Shown here piece by piece: positions 35,234 to 43,579 of a DNA stretch of 64,000 nucleotides. The stretch spans positions 186,001 to 250,000 of the forward strand of contig CAZLMG010000002.1 in NCBI GenBank assembly GCA_964560765.1. The letters are read 5' to 3'. The notes beneath the pieces were generated by a model that did not search any database, had not been told where the DNA came from, and was given only the letters and a program-made list of their open reading frames with translations. The DNA is from CAZLMG01 sp964560765 (GTDB lineage Bacteria > Bdellovibrionota_B > Oligoflexia > Oligoflexales > CAZLMG01). Positions within the stretch are counted from its first letter, which is position 1. Each line of letters begins with the position of its first letter. The position numbers and the translations under genes were made by a program.

Positions 35234-37084
35234 ATGCACGCAAAGAAACGCCGAGTATACTGGCTCTGCGACAATCCCGAGCAACAGCATCGGGACAAAG
35301 CGCTTGCGCTCAATTCTCAAGGATTTGATGTCAAATTCTTCATCAACTCCGAGACGCTTTTTGCCGAGCTTCGCCAACACCGCGCGGGTATTTTTGTCAT
35401 CGGCGACGAAGGTCCTGTGAATAGTGTTCGTGGTCAAATTCGCTTGTTCAGCAATCACCCGGAAGTCCAAGGGGCGCGACTGATCCTCTCGCTTAGCCAG
35501 GCCAATTACTACACAGAAATGCTGGCTAGCTGCGGCGCATTTCGCGATATCATTCCGTTAACCTTGGACGTCGATAATTGGGTCCAGCGCTTCAGCTATG
35601 CTACGGGCGGGCGCGCCATGAAATGGCCCGAGCCAACACCCCAAGTAGCCTTGAATGCCATCTCTGCCGTATCCATGCCTGCGAGAATTGTCTGGGCCTC
35701 GCAGGATCTATTGCGTATCGAGTCACGAATTCGACCGCAACCCGGCTCGGTGCTGCAAATTACGGGAGCGTTTCCCGCAGCCATGGGCCTAAAATCCCTG
35801 TCCGTCACCGTCATGGAAAATCTGAGAACCAACTTGCGCTTTCGCTTTTCCGATGCCTTGATCGCCAGCTGGTCAGTCCCAAGTGCCCAACAGAGTCAGG
35901 CAAGCCAGGTGTACAAGCAGATACTGGCTTCCGATCAGGGGCCACTTCCCAGGATTTTCCTTGCAGTACAAACAAGTAGCCTGCGCTCGCAAGTGCTGAG
36001 CGATCTGGGAGCCGCTCCTTTCGACATCACAACGGCCTTGCAGAAACAAAGTATCATCGACGAACCGAGATACTTTGGGCCGAACCTTGTCATGATTGAA
36101 GATGTGCTCTGCATTGGAGATAATCGCGGCCGATTCGTCGACATGCTGGCCATTTTGGCTCCGGGCGTCCCCGTGGTCGTCCTTGGCACTCGCATCAAAC
36201 ACGCGGAAGCCCAGGGTCTAGATAGCACGCGTCCCATTCACGTCTTAGCCAGGCCACCGGCCAACTTGTCGCAAACTGTTATGCGTCGATACCTTGGAGA
36301 CTTGCATCAGGATACGACTGAGCCTGACACCAAGGTAGCCCACATTCCTGCAGAGCATGAGCTTTCCTACTGTCAGATTCACATGCCGGCACGGATGACG
36401 CAACTGCACCCCAGCATGGCAACCTTAAGTATTCCGCACGAGGTTGGACCTTTTGGTATGTGCCGCATCGAGAATCCCATTGTCAAGCAGGCCATCGGCC
36501 GCAATCCATTTGCAAAAGTCTTGCAGGTGACTCCGCAAGACTACGGAAAGGAGCCAACCTTCTCTCATAGCATCAAGTGCATCTTCTCGGACATATCCGA
36601 GTCTGATGTGAAGTTGCTCGGAAAAGGATTGATCGATATCGTATCCGAGAAGCTCAGCGGCAATGTCGTCCCCTTGCGACGAACCGCCCCGGTCAAAGCG
36701 GCATCACAGCCCCTCGTAGAAAGCACAAGCGGTGGCCTGGAAACCTCAGGAAAGGTGAACAGCGCCAAGAGCGACCCGCCGGCAGCTCTGATTGCCGTCC
36801 AGCAAGCAAAGCCCGAAGTCGAATATGATCCCATTACGCTGGATGATGTCGCCAATGTTGTAGCAGAAGCGGCGACAACCTTTGTTACGGTTGCCAAAGA
36901 CGTAGCGGGCAACCGGAATTTACGCCTGATCCTAGGCTACGTCGCCTTTCTGGCGTTCTCGATCACAATCATTTACTTGGCCATAAACTATTTGAGCGAC
37001 AACTGGGAGCAATCGGGAGGAAATTACACCGAGTCTCTGAAAAAGTTTGCGCCTCAGAAGTTCAATAGTGGACAGGGCAATTAA
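35234..37084 (+). CDS. Pseudo-receiver/PilZ-like membrane protein
   Basis: 616 residues from ATG at 35234 (nine bases after GGAG; GTG at 35228 is too close). Four parts: a receiver-like fold (~5-125) that lacks a clear phospho-acceptor; a PilZ-like beta domain (~140-220, RIVWASQDLLRIESRIRPQP); a second receiver-like fold (~240-350) where the phospho-acceptor position reads VMIEDV; then a long linker and one C-terminal membrane helix (LILGYVAFLAFSITIIYLAI). It appears to be a non-phosphorylatable signalling scaffold held at the inner membrane. It shares its last four bases with a convergent lipoprotein gene. The PilZ and receiver calls are by eye and uncertain. Confidence 0.6.
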   Translation: MHAKKRRVYWLCDNPEQQHRDKALALNSQGFDVKFFINSETLFAELRQHRAGIFVIGDEGPVNSVRGQIRLFSNHPEVQGARLILSLSQANYYTEMLASCGAFRDIIPLTLDVDNWVQRFSYATGGRAMKWPEPTPQVALNAISAVSMPARIVWASQDLLRIESRIRPQPGSVLQITGAFPAAMGLKSLSVTVMENLRTNLRFRFSDALIASWSVPSAQQSQASQVYKQILASDQGPLPRIFLAVQTSSLRSQVLSDLGAAPFDITTALQKQSIIDEPRYFGPNLVMIEDVLCIGDNRGRFVDMLAILAPGVPVVVLGTRIKHAEAQGLDSTRPIHVLARPPANLSQTVMRRYLGDLHQDTTEPDTKVAHIPAEHELSYCQIHMPARMTQLHPSMATLSIPHEVGPFGMCRIENPIVKQAIGRNPFAKVLQVTPQDYGKEPTFSHSIKCIFSDISESDVKLLGKGLIDIVSEKLSGNVVPLRRTAPVKAASQPLVESTSGGLETSGKVNSAKSDPPAALIAVQQAKPEVEYDPITLDDVANVVAEAATTFVTVAKDVAGNRNLRLILGYVAFLAFSITIIYLAINYLSDNWEQSGGNYTESLKKFAPQKFNSGQGN

Positions 37085-37953
37085 GGATTCACGCTTGCCT
37101 GACAGCTCCGCGTTTCGACATTAAAAACTTCGTTAGCTTTACATGTACCTTGCTGCGTCGTAACGACAACGCCGTTGGCCTCATCCTTGCTCACCGATCG
37201 CAACACAATGGCAGTCGTCCCCAGGGGGATAAGCTGTCCCGCCGCACTCTTTACGACAATTCCGGCACTACCCTGCAAGGCTGCCGTGTAGATTTGCACG
37301 GACTGACGATAAACGTGCAACCATTTGCAGGTATATTCCTTTCCATCGGTATCCAAAATCGCGCCGAACGTGAAAGTGCCAGCGCGCTTGCTACTAGGCA
37401 CATAGCCTGCTGCAAAGGTAAACAACTCAGGGCTGCAGCTAAGCTGTGGTTCAAGTCCATCTGGTGCATCATCTGGGAATTCAACTTTGGCACTAATGCT
37501 AAATCGCTTCTTGGAATCTTCCGGGATCAAATGTTCATACGTACGCTTCAAGATGGCCGCGCCAACAAGTTGTCCCTTCACATCCAAACTTACAGCCACT
37601 GCGGGAGCATCATAAAAGACTTTTTCGTCGGTGCGAAATCGGATCTGGCTGAGGTCGGCGTCCTGGTTCTCCACGCGAACACGGCAGGACATTCCAGGCT
37701 TGAGACCTTTGACCTTATACTCAACCTTATCTGTCTCCAGCAGTCTGCCCGAGACGGTTCCACCGGATCCGCAATCTGAAATCAGATACTGATAGTTGGA
37801 CTTGTCTCGATCAGAGTTCTCGAGGTTATGGAGTGTGACGTGCACTGTGGCGATCTCCGCAGCAATTTGCGCGGAACGATCTCGCGATCGGCACGCAGAA
37901 ACAGCTAACATCGCCAGAAGCATCCAAAATAGGCCAAACCAGTTAGGTCGCAT
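37081..37953 (-). CDS. Hypothetical lipoprotein
   Basis: 290 residues from the ATG at 37953 (GAGGG upstream). The signal sequence ends in the lipobox VSAC, making Cys21 the lipidated residue; the next residues RSRD carry no Asp at +2, which favours the outer membrane. The body is beta-rich (VEYKVKGLKPGMSCRVRVEN, VKGQLVGAAILKRTYEHLIP) with several cysteines (SDCGSGG, MSCRV, LSCSPE, YTCKW, GTCKAN, RSCQAS), so probably disulfide-bonded. An upstream in-frame ATG at 37989 would misplace the signal peptide. The stop overlaps that of the convergent pseudo-receiver gene. Function unknown. Confidence 0.7.
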   Translation of the reverse strand: MRPNWFGLFWMLLAMLAVSACRSRDRSAQIAAEIATVHVTLHNLENSDRDKSNYQYLISDCGSGGTVSGRLLETDKVEYKVKGLKPGMSCRVRVENQDADLSQIRFRTDEKVFYDAPAVAVSLDVKGQLVGAAILKRTYEHLIPEDSKKRFSISAKVEFPDDAPDGLEPQLSCSPELFTFAAGYVPSSKRAGTFTFGAILDTDGKEYTCKWLHVYRQSVQIYTAALQGSAGIVVKSAAGQLIPLGTTAIVLRSVSKDEANGVVVTTQQGTCKANEVFNVETRSCQASVNP

Positions 37954-38089
37954 CACACCCTCGCTTTCATCGGGATAGAGGCTATGCAAAATCCATACTG
38001 CGCTGAATTTTCATCTGTCTTACCTCAATTGTAACACGCCAGCCAGAGGCCCCAAAGTTGCGCGTTGCCAACCATCGACCGCTTACAAC

Positions 38090-38119
38090 TTGACGTATTC
38101 ACTGATAAAGTGATGTAAC
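38090..38119 (+). promoter_or_regulatory. Predicted fur promoter with internal inverted repeat
   Basis: TTGACG (38090-38095), 18-base spacer, TGTAAC (38114-38119). Inside the spacer the inverted repeat TCACT-GATAA-AGTGA (38099-38113) looks like an operator. The fur start codon is 30 bases downstream. Confidence 0.42.
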
Positions 38120-38149
38120 TTCGTAGGTTTTTGAAGGAAGGCAAACGGC

Positions 38150-38599
38150 ATGCGGTCAGGGGTTAGCAAGGACTATACTTGGTTTTGGGAACGTTTTGAT
38201 CACTACCTTGCTAGCAAGGATCTACGTCAAACCAAGCAGCGGCGTGTCATTATTGATTACTTCCTGGACCTGAATGGGCATGTAGATGCAGAAACATTGT
38301 ACAGAGATGTGCATCGCGCTGGACATGCCATTGGCCTCGCAACCATCTATCGTACGCTAAGCATGCTGCGAGAGGCTGGCCTAGTTGATCAGCACTCATT
38401 CGCCGACGGCAGAGCCATATTCGAGCTTTCAGCTCCGCATGAACATCACGATCATTTGGTGTGCCAGAAGTGCGGACGTGTCGTGGAGTTCTTTTCCGAG
38501 AAGATCGAACAGTTGCAGCGCGAGATCGCCGAAAAGCATGGGTTCCTGCTAAAGGACCATCGCTTAGAAATGTTCGGCATCTGCGCTGCATGCAAGTGA
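38150..38599 (+). CDS. fur: Fur-family metal-dependent repressor
   Basis: 149 residues. The DNA-binding winged helix (LRQTKQRRVIIDYFLDLNGH, then LATIYRTLSMLREAGLVDQH) is followed by the metal-sensing dimerisation domain with APHEHHDHLVCQKCG, a terminal CAAC, and further His/Glu ligands. Two CxxC pairs form the structural zinc site. It most resembles iron-sensing Fur, but PerR or Zur cannot be excluded from sequence alone. It ends ten bases from a convergent gene. The importer at 23-25.7 kb is a natural candidate target, though no clear Fur box is seen there. Confidence 0.9.
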   Translation: MRSGVSKDYTWFWERFDHYLASKDLRQTKQRRVIIDYFLDLNGHVDAETLYRDVHRAGHAIGLATIYRTLSMLREAGLVDQHSFADGRAIFELSAPHEHHDHLVCQKCGRVVEFFSEKIEQLQREIAEKHGFLLKDHRLEMFGICAACK

Positions 38600-38609
38600 G
38601 TCGTACGAA

Positions 38610-39527
38610 CTAGCCGTAGCTCGAAACTTTGGCAGACGTCATGTCCTCGACGAAACTCTGTTGTAAGTCGCCGTCACCGTTGATCATCCAAACACCGGAC
38701 TGGGTGATCGCCATGTCGGCGTTTCCCTGATCCCAAGTTGCATCGTCATTGTAGATCTCGTTCGCCGTATCAGCATAATCACGTGACTTGCTACGACCGC
38801 TACGCCAGCCCAGGTATCCCAAGAGCAGCAATATCACGCCACCAACGGCTCCGTATCGGATGAGGTTTTCATAGCGTTTCGGCGCCTCACCCTGCACATT
38901 GATCGATGTCATGGACGCCCAAGCTGCAGCAAAGCCTTCATCCTGCTTACTAAAGTTCTCGGCCAGATCCGTGTAGCTCAACAGAAAATGATGTTGCCCA
39001 CTCGAAATCAAAATATGCATTTGCATCATCGGAAACTCGCCGAGATTCATCGCTGAGTAAAACATCAGCGCATCATTCTTGCCGCGATAATCAAAAAACT
39101 TGTGTTCTAGAACTTGAAAATTGGCGACCAGACTATCCTTCTTCATCATCTCAGTAAGCTGCTGACTAAACTCCGTCGCCGTGCGGGGGTCGATCGCCAC
39201 TGGTTCATGTCTAGTCACCACGGTGATATTGCGGCGAAACTTGGTCTTTGTCTTATCGTCATTGAGCTTCACTTCTTTGTCGATCGGCTGCATGACCAAC
39301 GTCATCCCGGGGAAATTGCGGACGATCTCCCAACCCGCCGGCGGTGATATGGTCATTCCTAAATCTGCAAAACTCAGGGCTGATCCATCGCTGATCTCTG
39401 GCCCTTTTGGTGCTTCTTCACCAACCTGAGCCGCCTCTTCGCCCATGGCGATCGTAGGCTGTACCAACACAAAAGCCCCGAGGGTTGCAACCCACAGGGC
39501 TAATTTCATCGGGCGATCCAGGGTCAT
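38610..39527 (-). CDS. Hypothetical single-pass envelope protein
   Basis: 305 residues; GGAG six bases before the ATG. Signal peptide (LALWVATLGAFVLVQPTIAM), then a periplasmic domain with a PsbP/DUF1795-like feel (LGMTISPPAGWEIVRNFPGM, EFSQQLTEMMKKDSLVANFQ, LISSGQHHFLLSYTDLAENF), a membrane helix (YGAVGGVILLLLGYLGWRSG) and a ~55-residue cytoplasmic tail rich in Asp/Asn. The cytoplasmic tail suggests signalling or partner binding. Transcribed divergently from the FAH-family gene across an AT-rich island. Family assignment is tentative. Confidence 0.65.
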   Translation of the reverse strand: MTLDRPMKLALWVATLGAFVLVQPTIAMGEEAAQVGEEAPKGPEISDGSALSFADLGMTISPPAGWEIVRNFPGMTLVMQPIDKEVKLNDDKTKTKFRRNITVVTRHEPVAIDPRTATEFSQQLTEMMKKDSLVANFQVLEHKFFDYRGKNDALMFYSAMNLGEFPMMQMHILISSGQHHFLLSYTDLAENFSKQDEGFAAAWASMTSINVQGEAPKRYENLIRYGAVGGVILLLLGYLGWRSGRSKSRDYADTANEIYNDDATWDQGNADMAITQSGVWMINGDGDLQQSFVEDMTSAKVSSYG

Positions 39528-39603
39528 AATTCACTCCATCAACAGCAGCAGGTTAGAGCGGCAACAACAGCATCAACTCAGAAGATGAACCCAGGAATAC
39601 ACC

Positions 39604-39690
39604 TGAGTTGTATTACTTATATTAAATTAAAGACGATAAATCAATACAATTCTATAGTTTTTATTACAATAAAATTTTATTAATATTGTT
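39604..39690. promoter_or_regulatory. AT-rich promoter island
   Basis: An 80-90 base, very AT-rich stretch between divergent genes. It contains ATACAATTCTATAG (39644) and TTTATTAATATT (39676), matching the two blocks in the island at 22876-22945 in order and with similar spacing (32 versus 37 bases). A shared regulator or nucleoid protein could bind both. Confidence 0.4.
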
Positions 39691-39744
39691 GAATGGTTAA
39701 CGCTCATTTGCCAGAATGACATCACAACTGAAGCGAGGGCGTTC

Positions 39745-40389
39745 ATGATACTGCGCAGCATCTACGGAACTAATGTGCCAGCGAGAGGCATTTACTGCCT
39801 CGGCCGAAATTACGCCGACCATGCCAAAGAACTTGGAAATGAAGTCCCCGATCAGCCCATCGTCTTTCTAAAAAGTATCGCTTCATTGCGCGGATTGCAG
39901 GCGCACGACCATGCGTATCCAGACGAAACTTTTCATCACGAAGTCGAAGTTGTGGCGGTGATGGAGCAGCCACGTGCCCTTGGTAGCGTCGGCGGCTGGG
40001 CCGGTGTTGGCTTTCTGACTCTCGGACTGGACTTGACCCGGCGAGAAGTTCAGTCTGCCCTGAAGGCCAAGGGACACCCCTGGACGGCAGCCAAGAGCTT
40101 TGCCGGTGCTGCGGTAATCGCAGATCTAATTCCCATCTCAGACTTTCCAACGCGCGATCGACTCGAATTTTCACTTTCTGTAAACGGAACGATACGGCAG
40201 CGGGGGACCAGTACAGACATGCTGCATTCGATTCCCCAACTCGTTGATTTTCTATGCCAGTCGCATGCTCTGAGCCCGGGTGACCTTATTTATACAGGAA
40301 CCCCTGCTGGAGTCGGCCCTATTCGCCGCGGTGATCTTTTTGAAATGCGCTTTGAAAAGCCGGAGCTCGGATTTTCAGGGATTTTATAG
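39745..40389 (+). CDS. Fumarylacetoacetate hydrolase (FAH)-family protein
   Basis: A 214-residue cytosolic enzyme of the FAHD1/YcgM size class. The family metal site is seen as FHHEVEVVAVM, with the second acidic ligand expected near GVGFLTLGLDLTRRE, and the substrate region KGHPWTAAKSFAGAAVIAD and TGTPAGVGPIRRGD is canonical. These enzymes act on acylpyruvates or oxaloacetate (hydrolysis or decarboxylation) in aromatic or central metabolism. There is no aromatic pathway next to it, so an acylpyruvase or oxaloacetate decarboxylase role is likelier. Divergent promoter region is AT-rich. Confidence 0.88.
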   Translation: MILRSIYGTNVPARGIYCLGRNYADHAKELGNEVPDQPIVFLKSIASLRGLQAHDHAYPDETFHHEVEVVAVMEQPRALGSVGGWAGVGFLTLGLDLTRREVQSALKAKGHPWTAAKSFAGAAVIADLIPISDFPTRDRLEFSLSVNGTIRQRGTSTDMLHSIPQLVDFLCQSHALSPGDLIYTGTPAGVGPIRRGDLFEMRFEKPELGFSGIL

Positions 40390-40401
40390 GATTGGCTGGA
40401 A

Positions 40402-41850
40402 CTAGCGCACGAGAGCCGCAGTACCAAAGATAGCTTTTAAGTCATTGTCGTCAAAAGCGACCCCTGCCCCGAGAAAGTAGTTTGGATCCTTGGCTTGATT
40501 TCCTGTCGCCGGATCAATTCGCGTCGGATCGTCGATGCCGCCCATCATGTATAGATGGTTAAAGAACAAAACGCTGGCGTACGTTTTTAAGTGCGCCACG
40601 CGCCGAAGGGGATTGTCCTGAGTTTTCCAGTCGAACGCTTCCACCGAGAATCGCAATCGATCTCGCCAGGCGAATACATCCGCACCAAGCCCACCGGTCG
40701 ACTCAAATAGTCCAAAGCGAAGCTGAGTGAACCACCAACGCTTGGCGATCTGCAGGTTGATCCGTAGACGAGCTTCCCGATCTATCGTCTCGCGCTGACG
40801 AGTCGTCACATTTGGGTCAAACTGCTCTTCAACCGGTATGGTTTCCGTGTGCGTATCGACCGTCGCCACTCTGCCATCCGTCACACCAAGGATATAGAAG
40901 CGGTCAGGACGGGTTTTGAAGTGCAGGTTAAAGTAATTCTTCATCTCTGCGGCTTCGGCATAAGCTTCACCGTGATAATCGACACCTATTTTCAACTTTG
41001 TCGCCGGAGCAATGACTTCGCGCACATCTTTGATGGCAGCCTGAATCTCGGAAATCGTCTTGTCGTCGTTCACCAGCTTACCAAGCGTACCCTCACCCGC
41101 CTCAACTTTTTCCGCAATCAAACGAATATTCTTGGTGGCACCGCGCACTTCATCCATGGACTGATCAAAGCTCGCCAGAATGCGCTCAATGCGATCGGCG
41201 TTATCTGTGTCAACGATAGCGCGCAGGCTGTCCGTCGCGGCGCGCAGATTGGCCATGGTTTTACGTAAGTCGGCTTGATTATCGACAAGCATAGCGCTGG
41301 CGCTCGCCGTAACTGATTCTAAATTCTCGACGATATTCTTCATCCGCGAGGCACCCGACTCTTCCCCTAACGCCCCGGCCATGGACTCTGTAATTCGCTT
41401 TACATCTCGGGCAATGCTGCCGACCACACCGATCAGCTCGTCGACAGCCAAACTATCAGTAGATCGAGGGATAAAGCCCCCGTCTTCAATGAAACCCTGA
41501 GAAGTGTCGTCACGCCGGCGAATATCAATAAATTTATCGCCCAAGAGACCGACAGTGCGAATGTCGATCGTCGACCCATTGGGAACTTCAACCGATGCAT
41601 CGATGTCAAAGAAAACCTTGGTGCTCCCTACACCCAGCTCAACGCGAGACACCTTACCGACACTAACCCCGTTGGTTTTTACGTGCGTCTTCGGCACAAT
41701 TCCGGAGGCGTCTTTCAAGATCGTGTGGTAGCTCTTCACTTCGCTCGACTCAAGAGCCCCAGGATTCAAGAACACAAACAGAGTAATGCCCGCAGTCAGC
41801 CCCACAATGGTAAACAGGCCGACTTTAAACTCTGTGGTGCGCGCGTTCAC
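40402..41850 (-). CDS. mlaD: MCE-domain lipid transporter subunit MlaD with long beta-rich C-terminus
   Basis: 482 residues from GTG at 41850 (AGG six bases upstream; a TTG at 41874 has no such site). Layout: membrane helix (~9-29, LFTIVGLTAGITLFVFL), MCE domain (~37-112, GIVPKTHVKTNGVSVGKVSR), a long helical stretch (~132-282, with repeated heptads), then ~200 residues of alternating strands (~284-482: YFNLHFKTRPDRFYILG, LRINLQIAKRWWFTQLRFGL, RDRLRFSVEAFDW, YFLGAGVAFDD) resembling an outer-membrane barrel. Classic MlaD is about 180 residues and lacks this. It may span the periplasm and pass phospholipids directly. Last gene of the operon, 124 bases after mlaF. Confidence 0.85.
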   Translation of the reverse strand: MNARTTEFKVGLFTIVGLTAGITLFVFLNPGALESSEVKSYHTILKDASGIVPKTHVKTNGVSVGKVSRVELGVGSTKVFFDIDASVEVPNGSTIDIRTVGLLGDKFIDIRRRDDTSQGFIEDGGFIPRSTDSLAVDELIGVVGSIARDVKRITESMAGALGEESGASRMKNIVENLESVTASASAMLVDNQADLRKTMANLRAATDSLRAIVDTDNADRIERILASFDQSMDEVRGATKNIRLIAEKVEAGEGTLGKLVNDDKTISEIQAAIKDVREVIAPATKLKIGVDYHGEAYAEAAEMKNYFNLHFKTRPDRFYILGVTDGRVATVDTHTETIPVEEQFDPNVTTRQRETIDREARLRINLQIAKRWWFTQLRFGLFESTGGLGADVFAWRDRLRFSVEAFDWKTQDNPLRRVAHLKTYASVLFFNHLYMMGGIDDPTRIDPATGNQAKDPNYFLGAGVAFDDNDLKAIFGTAALVR

Positions 41851-41974
41851 GTCAATCCTCGCAAAGAATGCCAAAGCACATTTCAGTATGGTGTCGCCAA
41901 TTTATCGGGAAGTCGTCACAAACCTTTAGCAATAAATTCAGTACTTTTAATGATTGATAAACTTCTGGCGAAAA

Positions 41975-42724
41975 TCACAGGAATTCCATCGGACCTTCGA
42001 CTCGACCAGAGAAAAACTGTCGTACGATGGGATCCTTGGTGCTGCGAAAGTCTGCAGACGTACCAGCCAATGCCACTTTGCCTTTGTACAACATGATGAT
42101 GTTCTCAGCTGTCGCTAGGGCTGCTTTCAGGTCGTGGGAAATGACGACTGAAGTCATCTGTGACTCGTCTCGATTCACTTTAACGATAAGTTCATCAATC
42201 ATCTCCGAGACCAAAGGATCCATGCCCGTCGTCGGTTCGTCGTATAGCAAAACCTTGGGCTTTGTTACCAAGGCGCGGGCAAGGGCTACGCGTTTTTTCT
42301 CTCCTGTGGAAAGCTCACTCGGATACTTGTGCTGCATGTTCGGCAGGCCGGCTTGCCGTAGCACTTCTTCAACTTTAATAAGCATATCAGCAAGCGACAA
42401 CCTTGTATGCTCCTTCAACGGAAAGAGCACATTCTCGCCGACGGTCAAACTGTCAAAAAGCGCCGCATGTTGAAACAACATGCCGAACTTAAGTCGATAA
42501 TGTAGCAGCTCGTGTCGGGATATCTTCGTGATGTCTTCATCATCGACAACAATTTTGCCAGAATCAGGCCGCAAAAGTCCCATAATGTGCTTTATGGTGA
42601 CCGACTTGCCCTCACCTGACTTGCCAACGATGAAAGTGATTTGGCCGCGCGGGATATGCAACGATAAGTCATCAAGAACTTTATGCGAACCAAATTTCTT
42701 GGATACATTCTGAAAGCGAATCAT
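41975..42724 (-). CDS. mlaF: Mla-type phospholipid transporter ATPase
   Basis: 249 residues from ATG at 42724. Walker A GKSGEGKSVT (GKSGEGKS), signature LSTGEKKRVALARALV, Walker B VLLYDEPTTGMDP and switch His VISHDLKAA are intact. The GLLRPDSGKIVVDDEDIT stretch is typical of the MlaF/Ttg2A group, which powers MCE-type lipid transport across the inner membrane. Twelve bases downstream of mlaE and followed by mlaD, so the three form one transporter. An in-frame GTG at 42730 is also possible as start. Confidence 0.94.
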   Translation of the reverse strand: MIRFQNVSKKFGSHKVLDDLSLHIPRGQITFIVGKSGEGKSVTIKHIMGLLRPDSGKIVVDDEDITKISRHELLHYRLKFGMLFQHAALFDSLTVGENVLFPLKEHTRLSLADMLIKVEEVLRQAGLPNMQHKYPSELSTGEKKRVALARALVTKPKVLLYDEPTTGMDPLVSEMIDELIVKVNRDESQMTSVVISHDLKAALATAENIIMLYKGKVALAGTSADFRSTKDPIVRQFFSGRVEGPMEFL

Positions 42725-42736
42725 CAGCACGTCCCG

Positions 42737-43543
42737 CTAAAATCGAATCTGCAAGTAGGTCATGATAAAGTCGCATATCAGGAGCACGAGCAAGGTCATC
42801 ACCACGGAATTCGTCGTTGCCCGACCGACACCTTTAGCGCCCCCGCGCGCCGTCAAGCCATACCAACAGGCCACCAGCGCAATCAAGCCACCAAAGATGA
42901 AGGCCTTCTGAAAGCCGCTCCATACGTCCTCAACAGTGACAAGGTCGTTAATCTTGTTAAAAAACGCACCCTGATCGACGTCAAATATGAAAACGCCAAT
43001 GAAGAAGGCCCCGAGCACACCTATAAAGACAAAGATTCCGGAAAGAATCGGAGCCATGAGCAGAATCGCATAAAGTCGGGGCACAACCAGGTAATGTACC
43101 GGCTCGACCGCCATGGCTTCCATGGCATCCACCTGCTCATTGACCCGCATGGTCGCAATTTCAGCCGTCATGGCCGCACCAGCACGACCTGCCAACAGAA
43201 ATGATGTCATCATCGGCGCAAGTTCGCGGGCAAGGGCCTTGCCGGTAGCAGCCCCCATGATCCCTTCGGCACGAAAAATCTTGAAAACTTCGCCGATTTG
43301 CAGGGCGAACACGGCTCCGACAAAGAATGCGGAAAGAGTCACGATGGTCAGAGATTGATTGCCGATAAATTCCATGTGCTGAATGATGAGACCGCGCCGA
43401 AAGGGGGGCCGCATGGCCTGCACGAGCGTCTGCCGCACATACGAAGCGAATTCATGCAAATTGCCAAATATCCCCAACACACGGCCACCAAACTGGGCGA
43501 TACCGCGACTGAGGAAATTCTGCTGTGCAGATACTGTAGCCAT
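42737..43543 (-). CDS. mlaE: Mla-type phospholipid transporter permease
   Basis: 268 residues with about five membrane helices and a conserved MlaE/YrbE core: QSLTIVTLSAFFVGAVFALQ, ARELAPMMTSFLLAGRAGAA, MTAEIATMRVNEQVDAMEAM and VVPRLYAILLMAPILSG. The N-terminal amphipathic helix typical of MlaE is present (LGIFGNLHEFASYVRQTLVQ). It starts 36 bases after the second ArsA-like gene, suggesting a common transcript. No MlaB (STAS) gene lies beside it. Confidence 0.94.
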   Translation of the reverse strand: MATVSAQQNFLSRGIAQFGGRVLGIFGNLHEFASYVRQTLVQAMRPPFRRGLIIQHMEFIGNQSLTIVTLSAFFVGAVFALQIGEVFKIFRAEGIMGAATGKALARELAPMMTSFLLAGRAGAAMTAEIATMRVNEQVDAMEAMAVEPVHYLVVPRLYAILLMAPILSGIFVFIGVLGAFFIGVFIFDVDQGAFFNKINDLVTVEDVWSGFQKAFIFGGLIALVACWYGLTARGGAKGVGRATTNSVVMTLLVLLICDFIMTYLQIRF

Positions 43544-43579
43544 GCAGGAAGACTCAACATGCGAAAGATTGCCAATAGA

